NCBI RefSeq assembly: GCF_023507705.1
Contig: NZ_JALBGD010000006.1
Coordinates: forward strand, 177,804 to 241,803
Length of the DNA: 64,000 bases
Direction of reading: 5' to 3'
Source of the DNA: Stappia sp. WLB 29
GTDB taxonomy: Bacteria > Pseudomonadota > Alphaproteobacteria > Rhizobiales > Stappiaceae
Of this stretch, positions 25,096-32,508 are shown one piece after another. The notes beneath the pieces were generated by a model, which worked only from the letters and a program-made list of their open reading frames with translations, searched no databases and had not been told where the DNA came from. The first letter of the stretch is position 1; each line of letters starts with the position of its first letter. A program made the position numbers and the translations under genes.

Positions 25096-26412
25096 TCAAG
25101 CCGGGCGGCCATCCTGTGCGGGCTCGACGTCCTTGCGCGCCTTGCGCGCGGCGGCATCGGCAGCACCTCGTTTGCCCTCGTTCGCGGTCGGGATCGCGGT
25201 GCGGGGCGAATAGTTGAAGAAGATTGGCAGATTGGCGGCGCCGACAGCGCCCGCGTCCTGGCCGAAGGAGCCGCGGCGAAGGCGCGGCGGCACCCGCGAT
25301 TGCGGCGCGGCCAGCGCCAGCGACCGGGTCAGGTCGTCGATCAGGCGCTGCGGCAGGCCGCCGTCGATGTCGAAATCGATCACCACCAGCGGCACGTCGA
25401 TCAGCGAGATCGCCGACCAGATCGCCGGCGTCAGCGCGGCGACGCAATCCGCCAGCCACTCTTCCACCGCCGGGTGGCCGCCTTCCGCCGCGCGTTCCAG
25501 ATCGTCGCGCGTCTCGGCGACGATGCCGTGATGGGCAAGGTGCCGCTTCAGCGCCGAGATCGAGGCGCGGGTCAGCAGGATGTCCATCTCCCCGCGCGGG
25601 GCCGGGGCGGAGGCGAGCCGGCTGCGCGGCACCGGGATCATGGCGACGTCGCCGGCATTGCCCTGGACGCCCTTCACGCAGTCGCCGCCATAGACGACGC
25701 CGCCGCCGATGGCGGGACCGAGGAACAGGTAGAGGAAGTCGTCGGCATGGCGGCCGGCGCCGGAGAACAGCTCGGCGATGGCGGCGGCGGTGCCGTCGTT
25801 TTCGGAAAAGACCGGGAAGTCGATCGCCTCCTCAAGCATCTGCTTGAAATCGATGTCGTCCCACAGGTGAAAGTTCGCCTTCGGCAGGCCGAGTTCGTGC
25901 AGCCAGGAGCCGAGGTTGAACGGCATGGCGACGCCGACGCCGGCGATGCGCGCGTGCTCCTGCGGCGAGATCAGCCGCAGCAGCATGGCGATGTCGCGGG
26001 CCACGATGTCGACGACCCGCTCGGGCTCGGGAAGGAACCGGTCGTGCGACTGGCGGCCGATGATGCGGCCGGAAAAATCCGCCAGCACCGTCTCGATGGA
26101 GGTGCGGTCGATGCGCACGCCGAAGCCGTAGGCCCCCGCGGCGGACAGGCGCAGCATCGTCGCCGGCTGGCCGCGCCCGCCGTCGTGCCGCTTGCCCAGC
26201 GTCTCGATGAGCCCGCTGGCGGTCAGGTCCTGGATGATGCCGCCGATGGCCGCGTTGGTCAGCTGGGCGAGGCGTGCCAGATCCGCTTTGGACGCGTCGC
26301 CGACACGGCGCAGCACCTGCAGCACGATGCGCTCGTTGTAGCGGCGCAGCTGAACGGAATTCGATCCCTGTCCGACGAGCGGGCGCCTTGCCAACGCGAA
26401 ATCCTCCCTCAC
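25096..26412 (-). CDS. frcR: ROK family transcriptional regulator, FrcR-like
   Basis: 438 residues. N-terminal winged helix (NERIVLQVLRRVGDASKADLARLAQLTNAAIGGIIQDLTASGLIE, residues 26-70) joined to a ROK sugar-kinase-like domain (GPAIGGGVVYGGDCVKGVQGNAGDVAMIP). The zinc-binding cysteine cluster typical of ROK kinases and NagC/Mlc (CxCGxxGCxE) is absent after PRSRLASAPAPRG, so this is a regulator, not a kinase. It lies directly upstream of frcB on the same strand, suggesting sugar-responsive repression of frcBCAK and of itself. The C-terminal 40 residues are basic and low-complexity. Confidence 0.85.
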   Translation of the reverse strand: MREDFALARRPLVGQGSNSVQLRRYNERIVLQVLRRVGDASKADLARLAQLTNAAIGGIIQDLTASGLIETLGKRHDGGRGQPATMLRLSAAGAYGFGVRIDRTSIETVLADFSGRIIGRQSHDRFLPEPERVVDIVARDIAMLLRLISPQEHARIAGVGVAMPFNLGSWLHELGLPKANFHLWDDIDFKQMLEEAIDFPVFSENDGTAAAIAELFSGAGRHADDFLYLFLGPAIGGGVVYGGDCVKGVQGNAGDVAMIPVPRSRLASAPAPRGEMDILLTRASISALKRHLAHHGIVAETRDDLERAAEGGHPAVEEWLADCVAALTPAIWSAISLIDVPLVVIDFDIDGGLPQRLIDDLTRSLALAAPQSRVPPRLRRGSFGQDAGAVGAANLPIFFNYSPRTAIPTANEGKRGAADAAARKARKDVEPAQDGRPA

Positions 26413-26442
26413 CCCGCCTCCGCCTCTGCCGGGCGGTTGGAC

Positions 26443-26476
26443 GATTTATTTCTTTAAGTTGATTTATTAATTATCG
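26443..26476. promoter_or_regulatory. A+T-rich island with direct repeats upstream of frcR
   Basis: GATTTATT occurs at 26443-26450 and again at 26461-26468, 18 bases apart start to start, inside a 34-base A+T-rich run in otherwise G+C-rich DNA. It is 31 bases upstream of the frcR start and so overlaps any frcR promoter. ROK regulators bind A+T-rich half-sites flanking a central segment, which fits autoregulation. Inference. Confidence 0.45.
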
Positions 26477-26615
26477 GCGGGCGGCGCTTGTCAATCCGCT
26501 TTCGGTGCTGCAGCGCGGAATCCGCAACGTCCGGTGGCGCTGGCGCGCCGTGCCGTGCTTGTGCCATGCTTGGGTGCGAGGCAAGGTGCACGGATCGCAC
26601 GGCAGGGAGCACTAC

Positions 26616-28337
26616 ATGCCGAACACGATGGAAACACGGCCCTTTCTCGAACGGGCGATTGCCGCCGGGCGCGGGGAGGAGCCTGCGGATCTCGTCCTTC
26701 GAAACGTGCGCCTGTTCTCGGTGATCGACGGGTCGCTGACGGATACGGATGTGGCGATTGTCGGCGACCGGATCGTCGGGACGCATGGGCGCTATCGCGG
26801 GAAACGGGAAATCGACGGCGGCGGGCGCATCGTGGTTCCCGGTTTCATCGACACGCATCTGCATGTCGAATCGTCCCTGGTGACGCCGCTCGAATTCGAC
26901 CGCTGCGTGCTGCCGCACGGCGTGACGACGGCGATCTGCGATCCGCACGAGATCGCCAATGTGCTGGGCGCGGCGGGTATCCGCTATTTCCTCGATGCGT
27001 CCGAGCGCACGCTGATGGATCTGCGGGTCAACCTGTCGTCTTGCGTGCCCGCGACTGCGTTCGAGACGGCCGGCGCGCAGCTCGAAGTCGAGGATCTCGA
27101 ACCGTTCCGCGACCATCCGAAGGTGATCGGCCTTGCGGAGTTCATGAATTTCCCCGGTGTTCTGGCGCGCGATCCCGGCGCCATCGCCAAGCTGGCGGCC
27201 TTCCAGGACGGGCATATCGACGGGCATGCGCCGCTGCTGTCGGGGCTCGATCTCAACGGTTATCTCGCCGCGCGCATCCGCACCGACCATGAGGCCACGA
27301 CGGCAGAGGAAGCACGCGAGAAGCTCGCCAAGGGCATGACGATCCTGATCCGGGAAGGCTCCGTGTCGAAGGACCTAGAGGCGCTGGCCGAAGTGCTGAC
27401 GCCGGACACCTCGTCCTTCGTGTGCCTTTGCACCGACGACCGCAATCCGCTCGACATTGCCGAGGAAGGCCATCTCGACAGCATGATCCGGCGGCTGATC
27501 GCCCGCGGCGCGCGGCCCTGCGACGCCTATCGTGCGGCCAGCTGGTCGGCGGCGGTCGCCTTCGGCCTGCGCGACCGGGGACAGGTGGCGCCGGGCTGGC
27601 GCGCCGATCTCGTGCTGCTCGACGACCTGGAAGAGTGCCGCGTCCATTCGGTCGTTGCCGCAGGGCGTCCGGTGGACGAGGATGCCTTTGCCGCGCGCCA
27701 GCCGCTGCAGCCGGTCGGGCTCGACAGCGTCCGCCTGCAGCGCCCGGTGACGGCGGAGGATTTCCGCCTCGCGGGTTCGGGCTTAAACGAAAGCGCCGTC
27801 ATCGGCGTGGTGCCGGGCCGGATCATCACCGAGCATCTCACACGCAGCCTGCCGGAGGGGGAGGGCGGGGTGCTGGCCGATCCTGCTTCGGATGTCGCCA
27901 AGGTCGCGGTGGTGGAGCGGCACGGGAAGAACGGCAATATCGGCCGCGGCTTCGTCTCCGGGTTCGGCTTGCAGGGCGGGGCGATCGCCTCCTCCGTCGG
28001 GCACGACAGCCACAATATCTGTGTGGTCGGCTGCGACGATGCCTCGATGGCGACGGCGGTCAACCGGATCGCCGAGCTGCAGGGCGGTTTCGTCGTGGCG
28101 CGGGGCGACACGGTGATGGCGGAGCTTGCGCTTCCCGTTGCCGGGCTGATGAGCCTTGCCTCGTTCGAGGAGGTTCGTCACGCCTTGGAGTCGCTGCGGA
28201 TCGCCGCCCGTGCGCTGGGCTGCACGTTGCCCGAGCCGTTCCTGCAGGTCGCCTTCCTGCCCCTGCCGGTCATCCCGCACCTGAAGATCACGGATCGCGG
28301 GTTGTTCGACGTCGACCGTTTCGCGCTGCTCGGTTGA
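26616..28337 (+). CDS. ade: Adenine deaminase
   Basis: 573 residues. Deaminates adenine to hypoxanthine for purine salvage or breakdown. The frame opens at 26505 but the start is set at 26616 ([20 protein letters not shown]) by GGGAG 8 bases upstream and by family length. Metal ligands HLH at residues 81-83 in [16 protein letters not shown], then [27 protein letters not shown] and [12 protein letters not shown]. The C-terminal half, with [20 protein letters not shown] and [13 protein letters not shown], is specific to bacterial Ade. Divergent from frcR, no clear partner. Confidence 0.95.
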   Translation: MPNTMETRPFLERAIAAGRGEEPADLVLRNVRLFSVIDGSLTDTDVAIVGDRIVGTHGRYRGKREIDGGGRIVVPGFIDTHLHVESSLVTPLEFDRCVLPHGVTTAICDPHEIANVLGAAGIRYFLDASERTLMDLRVNLSSCVPATAFETAGAQLEVEDLEPFRDHPKVIGLAEFMNFPGVLARDPGAIAKLAAFQDGHIDGHAPLLSGLDLNGYLAARIRTDHEATTAEEAREKLAKGMTILIREGSVSKDLEALAEVLTPDTSSFVCLCTDDRNPLDIAEEGHLDSMIRRLIARGARPCDAYRAASWSAAVAFGLRDRGQVAPGWRADLVLLDDLEECRVHSVVAAGRPVDEDAFAARQPLQPVGLDSVRLQRPVTAEDFRLAGSGLNESAVIGVVPGRIITEHLTRSLPEGEGGVLADPASDVAKVAVVERHGKNGNIGRGFVSGFGLQGGAIASSVGHDSHNICVVGCDDASMATAVNRIAELQGGFVVARGDTVMAELALPVAGLMSLASFEEVRHALESLRIAARALGCTLPEPFLQVAFLPLPVIPHLKITDRGLFDVDRFALLG

Positions 28338-28419
28338 GCATGGCGACCGGCCGCGATGCCGATCTCTGCCGCCGCGTGGTAGACTGGCGCAAGGCTCGAG
28401 CGCAGTCGAGGAGTCGGAT

Positions 28420-28435
28420 TTTACGTTGACGTAAA
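28420..28435. promoter_or_regulatory. 16-base inverted repeat upstream of acyl-CoA ligase gene
   Basis: TTTACGTTGACGTAAA has two 7-base arms (TTTACGT / ACGTAAA) around TG, about 115 bases before the fadD start. ACGT-NN-ACGT palindromes of this kind are associated, as I recall, with MerR-family regulators of fatty-acid and branched-chain amino-acid degradation (LiuR type) in proteobacteria. No MerR gene lies in this window. Confidence 0.6.
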
Positions 28436-28550
28436 GGGAAGGCTTGCCCATGTTGACCATGCCGGCGAAGCCGGCCGCGAGTCTGCGGGAGGGGCGGGCG
28501 CCGTGCAACAACAGGGCACGATCCACGTGCCAGGTCCGGGAGGAACCATC

Positions 28551-30215
28551 GTGAGCGAACCGCAGGTCTGGCTTGCCGCTTTTCGTCCGCAGTCGATGCA
28601 CACCTATCTCGACACGGCCGCCAGGGAGCATGGCCGGCGACCGGCCATGGACTTCCTCGGCAAGGGCTGGACCTATGCCGAGATCGCGGCGCTGACCGAC
28701 CGGGCGGCGGCCGGCCTTCAAGCGATGGGCGTGGTCAAGGGCGACAAGGTGGGTCTGTGCCTGCCGAACACGCCCTACTACACGATCTTCTATTTCGCGG
28801 TGCTGAAGATCGGCGGCATCGTGGTGAACTTCAACCCGCTCTACGTGGAGCGGGAACTGTCGTTCCAGGCGCGGGACAGCGGTACGCGCATCATGGTGAC
28901 CATGGATCTCAAGGTCATCTACGACAAGGTGGAGGCGGTGCGGCGCGAGGGGACGCTCGACCGCGTCATCGTCTGCCCGATGGCCGATATCCTGCCCCAG
29001 CCGAAGAAGCTGCTGTTCCAGCTGTTCAAGCGCGGCGACCGGGCGCGCGTGCCGCACGATGCCGCGCATCCGCGCTTTTCGGAAGTCGTCGGCCATGGCG
29101 CCAGCCCGCGCGTCGCCGACATCCGCCCCGATACGGACATCGCCGTGCTCCAGTACACGGGCGGGACGACCGGGGTTCCCAAGGGCGCGATGCTGACCCA
29201 CACCAACCTTGCCGCGAATATTGAGCAGATGCGCTCGATCTTCTGCGATGCACAGGTCGGCGAAGAGAAGATGCTCTGCGTGCTTCCGTTCTTCCACGTC
29301 TTCGCGATGACGGTGGCGCAGAACCTGTCCGTGGTGCTGGCGGCCGAGATGGTCCTGATGCCGCGCTTCGAGCTGAAGATGCTGCTCGACACGATCCGGC
29401 GGAAGAAGGTCACGCTGTTCCCCGGTGTGCCGACCATCTACACGGCGATCAACAATTCCGAGATGACCAAGGGGTACGATCTCACCACGATCCGGCTGTG
29501 CATTTCCGGCGGCGCGCCGCTGCCGGTGGAGGTGAAGACGCAGTTCGAGGGGCTGACCGGCTGCATTCTGGTGGAGGGCTACGGCCTGACCGAGGCCTCG
29601 CCGGTCGTGGCGGCGAACCCGCTCAACGAGAACCGCCGTGCGGGCTCCATCGGCCTTGCCATTCCCGGCACGGTGCTGGAGTTCCGCAGCCTCGAGAACC
29701 CGTCCCAATGCGTGCCGGAGGGCGAGAAGGGCGAGCTGGTGGTGCGCGGGCCGCAGGTGATGGCCGGCTATTACAACCGCCCGGAAGATACGGCGCGGGC
29801 CATCGAGAACGGCGCCCTGCATACCGGCGATGTCGGTTATCGCGATCCGGACGGCTTCGTCTATCTCGTCGACCGGATCAAGGACCTGATCCTGTGCTCG
29901 GGCTACAACGTCTATCCGCGCATGATCGAGGAGGCGATCTACCAGCATCCGGCCGTGGAAGAGACGATCGTCATCGCCATTCCCGACCCTTATCGCGGGC
30001 AGGCGCCCAAGGCTTTCGTCAAGCTGAAGCCGGACGAGAACGTCTCCGCCGAGGATCTCCGGCAGTTCCTGAAAGGCCACCTGTCGCCAATCGAGCTGCC
30101 GCAGGAGATCGAGTTCCGCGACAGCTTGCCTAAGACGATGGTCGGCAAGCTGTCCAAGAAGGAGCTGGTGGAGGAGGAGAAGGCGAAGCGGGCCGCCGCT
30201 GCCGCTGAAGGCTGA
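28551..30215 (+). CDS. fadD: Long-chain fatty acid-CoA ligase
   Basis: 554 residues from the GTG at 28551 (MSEPQVWLAAFRPQS). This start has GGGAGGAA (28538-28545) at ideal spacing; an upstream in-frame GTG at 28503 lacks one. ANL superfamily marks: YTGGTTGVPKGAMLTHTNL (P-loop), EGYGLTEASPVV (A5), HTGDVGYRDPDGFVYLVDRIKDLILCSGYNVYP (A7-A8) and the catalytic Lys in KTMVGKLSKKEL. It activates long-chain fatty acids for beta-oxidation and pairs logically with the FadL-like porin at 43.4 kb. A palindromic operator candidate lies upstream. Confidence 0.92.
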   Translation: MSEPQVWLAAFRPQSMHTYLDTAAREHGRRPAMDFLGKGWTYAEIAALTDRAAAGLQAMGVVKGDKVGLCLPNTPYYTIFYFAVLKIGGIVVNFNPLYVERELSFQARDSGTRIMVTMDLKVIYDKVEAVRREGTLDRVIVCPMADILPQPKKLLFQLFKRGDRARVPHDAAHPRFSEVVGHGASPRVADIRPDTDIAVLQYTGGTTGVPKGAMLTHTNLAANIEQMRSIFCDAQVGEEKMLCVLPFFHVFAMTVAQNLSVVLAAEMVLMPRFELKMLLDTIRRKKVTLFPGVPTIYTAINNSEMTKGYDLTTIRLCISGGAPLPVEVKTQFEGLTGCILVEGYGLTEASPVVAANPLNENRRAGSIGLAIPGTVLEFRSLENPSQCVPEGEKGELVVRGPQVMAGYYNRPEDTARAIENGALHTGDVGYRDPDGFVYLVDRIKDLILCSGYNVYPRMIEEAIYQHPAVEETIVIAIPDPYRGQAPKAFVKLKPDENVSAEDLRQFLKGHLSPIELPQEIEFRDSLPKTMVGKLSKKELVEEEKAKRAAAAAEG

Positions 30216-30326
30216 CGGTCTCGTTGTGTTCACAAGTCCTTGCGCCGGCGGTGCTTGATGCGGGCGGGCCGACTTGGCATTGTCGGCCAGACCCTATCCG
30301 ACACGCGCAACGGGACACCCGGCAAG

Positions 30327-31196
30327 ATGACGGCCGACCTGCCGACCTATCTCACGACCAAGGAAATGGCCGACCTGCTCCGGGTGAAGGAGCGAAAGAT
30401 CTACGATCTGGCGGCTGCCGGCGAGATCCCGCACAGCCGCGCAACCGGCAAGCTGCTCTTCCCCCGCGAAGTGGTGCTGGCCTGGATCGAGAATGCCAGC
30501 GAGGCGCCGACCGGCGAGGGCACGCGGCCGGCCGTCGTCCTCGGCAGCCACGATCCGCTGCTCGAATGGGCGCTGCGCGAGAGCGGCTCGGGCCTTGCCG
30601 CCTTTTTCGACGGCAGCCTCGATGGGCTCGACCGGTTCGAGCAGCTGGAAGGCGTTGCCGCCGGGCTGCACATGATCCAGGACGAGGGCTGGAACACCGA
30701 GCTCGTCTCGCAGCGTTTCCGCTTCCGCCCCGTGGTGCTGGCCGAATGGGCGTGGCGCGACCGCGGCGTCATCGTCTCGCCGGGCAATCCGCTCGGCATC
30801 GGCTCCATCGCCGATCTTGCCGGCAAGCGCTTGGTCTTGCGCCAGCCGCAGGCGGGCAGCCAGCACCTGATGGAGCGGCTGTTCGCGCAAGCCGGCATTG
30901 CCGTTCCGCAAGGAGCCCCGGTGGCACGGGACGAGCGCGAGGCGGCGCTTGCCGTGCTCGACGGGCGGGCGGATGCGGCCTTCGGGCTCGCCGCCTCGGC
31001 ACGGCAGTTCAAGCTGGATTTCGTGCCCGTGTGCGAGGAGCGGTTCGACCTGCTGGTGTCGCGGCGCGACTGGTTCGAGGCCCCGTTCCAGGCGCTGATC
31101 GCCTTCACGAGAACACCGGCCTTTGCGGAAATGGCAAGGACCCTCGGCGGCTACCGCGTCGACGGAATCTGGACGCCGCATTTCAACGGCGCGTGA
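30327..31196 (+). CDS. HTH/excisionase-type DNA-binding protein fused to a periplasmic-binding-like domain
   Basis: 289 residues from MTADLPTYLTTKEMADLLRV; the frame opens at 30240 without support, and the chosen start itself has only a weak ribosome site. Residues 9-55 form a MerR/excisionase-type helix-turn-helix (KEMADLLRVKERKIYDLAAAGEIPHSRATGKLLFPREVVLAWIE). Residues 70-280 are a PBP-like fold (VLGSHDPLLEWALRESGSGL, GLHMIQDEGWN, GVIVSPGNPLGIGSIADLAG, AGSQHLMERLF), similar to molybdate-type binding proteins. Such one-component sensors bind a small molecule in the cytoplasm; the nearby molybdenum hydroxylase subunit makes a molybdenum link tempting but unproven. Confidence 0.82.
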   Translation: MTADLPTYLTTKEMADLLRVKERKIYDLAAAGEIPHSRATGKLLFPREVVLAWIENASEAPTGEGTRPAVVLGSHDPLLEWALRESGSGLAAFFDGSLDGLDRFEQLEGVAAGLHMIQDEGWNTELVSQRFRFRPVVLAEWAWRDRGVIVSPGNPLGIGSIADLAGKRLVLRQPQAGSQHLMERLFAQAGIAVPQGAPVARDEREAALAVLDGRADAAFGLAASARQFKLDFVPVCEERFDLLVSRRDWFEAPFQALIAFTRTPAFAEMARTLGGYRVDGIWTPHFNGA

Positions 31197-31211
31197 GCCC
31201 TCTGAGCAAGG

Positions 31212-32210
31212 TCAGGGCGGGTCGGCCCGCACGCCCGTGCGCGCCGTGACCTGGCGGCCGAGCCGGTTTTCCCGCCAGACCGTATAGAGCGCGCCGGCGA
31301 CGATGAGCGCCGAGCCTGCATAGGTCACGGGCGCGGGCAGATCCCCGAACACCAGAAAGCCGATGATGGTCGCGTAGATCAGGCGGGCATAGTCGAGCGC
31401 GGCGAGCGCCGAAGCCTCGCCCGCACGGAAGGCGCGGATGTTGCACATCTGCCCGGCCCAGGAGGCCATGCCGACCAGCAGCAGCAGGCCCCATTCCTCC
31501 GGCGTCGGCGTCTTCCAGTAGTAGATGGCGATGGGCAGCATGATCAGGCCGACGAAAAACGCTTGGTAGGTGAGGATGGTGACCGGGCGCTCCACCTGAG
31601 ACAGCTTGCGGATGATGATCATGACGATGCCGGCTGCCGCCGCGCCGGCGACGGCCATGGCGGCATAGATGCTGAAGCCCGTGTCGCCGCCCGGCTGCAG
31701 GATGATGACGACGCCCAGGAAGCCGACAGCGGTCGCCGCCCAGCGGTGCGGGCCGACGGTCTCGCCGAGGAACAGGATCGCGAAGATCGTCAGGAAGAAG
31801 GTCTTGGAAAAGGCGATGGCGGTGGCGTCCGCCAGCGGCAGGTGGATGATCGCGGTGAAGCCGGCGAGCATCGCCACCGAGGCGCAGCCGACGCGGATGA
31901 CATGCAGGCCCGGGCGCTGCGTCTTCAGCGAACCGGGAAGGCCGGAAATGATCACCGGCGCGACGATGATCGTCATGATCACCTGGCGGATCAGGATGAT
32001 CTCGGCGACATGCAGCCGCTCGCCGAGGATCTTGATGAGCGTCACCATCGCCGTGAAGAAGATGCCGGCGACCAGCATCCACAGGATGCCGCGGATGTTT
32101 CCGGGAAGCAGCGAGAGCCTGTCGCCCGTGTCGCGGTAGCGCTGGGCGAGGCTGCGTCCCTCTCCGGGATCGGGAGGGTCCGGGGGCGTGTGCTCGGAAG
32201 GTGGGGGCAT
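31212..32210 (-). CDS. EamA/DMT family transporter
   Basis: 332 residues, ten predicted membrane segments from two EamA repeats (GILWMLVAGIFFTAMVTLIK, then after the midpoint MAVAGAAAAGIVMIII). The start at 32210 is chosen over 32279 by family length, though its ribosome site is poor. A proline-rich cytoplasmic N-terminus of about 45 residues precedes the first segment. Substrate unknown; relatives export amino acids, nucleosides or similar metabolites. A second DMT protein of the same subfamily lies at 34.95 kb on the other strand. Confidence 0.88.
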   Translation of the reverse strand: MPPPSEHTPPDPPDPGEGRSLAQRYRDTGDRLSLLPGNIRGILWMLVAGIFFTAMVTLIKILGERLHVAEIILIRQVIMTIIVAPVIISGLPGSLKTQRPGLHVIRVGCASVAMLAGFTAIIHLPLADATAIAFSKTFFLTIFAILFLGETVGPHRWAATAVGFLGVVIILQPGGDTGFSIYAAMAVAGAAAAGIVMIIIRKLSQVERPVTILTYQAFFVGLIMLPIAIYYWKTPTPEEWGLLLLVGMASWAGQMCNIRAFRAGEASALAALDYARLIYATIIGFLVFGDLPAPVTYAGSALIVAGALYTVWRENRLGRQVTARTGVRADPP

Positions 32211-32508
32211 CGGGCTGTCCGTGCGCGGGAAGGCGACGAGCGCCGCCGCAAGAAGGTGAGGGGCCGAGCATAGTCCCATTGGCCGCTTTCGCGAAAGGGC
32301 CCGGCCGGTGTTCCGCTCCCCCTTGGCGAACAGGCGCTTTTGCCGCTAAGCTTTTGCCCATCCACACAGCGGCAGCTATCGTCGCGTCGCCCGACCCGTG
32401 ATCGGCCTTGACCCTCCCGGCACTGCGCCACATGTCGCACGCAACGCTTTCCGCAATCACCGCAGCGATCTCCGGGCCGTGCCCGGCTGTTAGCAACGAG
32501 GCATTCGA
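32211..32508. other. 298-base intergenic region, nothing identified
   Basis: Divergent gap between the EamA gene and the CoxL-type gene. I see no convincing promoter, terminator or small gene; an antisense frame crosses it without a ribosome site or recognisable product. Confidence 0.5.

Noticed and set aside
25096..26412. ROK protein as a sugar kinase
   Set aside because: It has an N-terminal winged helix and lacks the zinc-binding cysteine cluster typical of ROK kinases; its place upstream of frcB fits a regulator.
23560..26457. 965-codon + strand frame opposite frcC, frcB and frcR
   Set aside because: Antisense shadow; Ala/Gly/His-rich with no domain.
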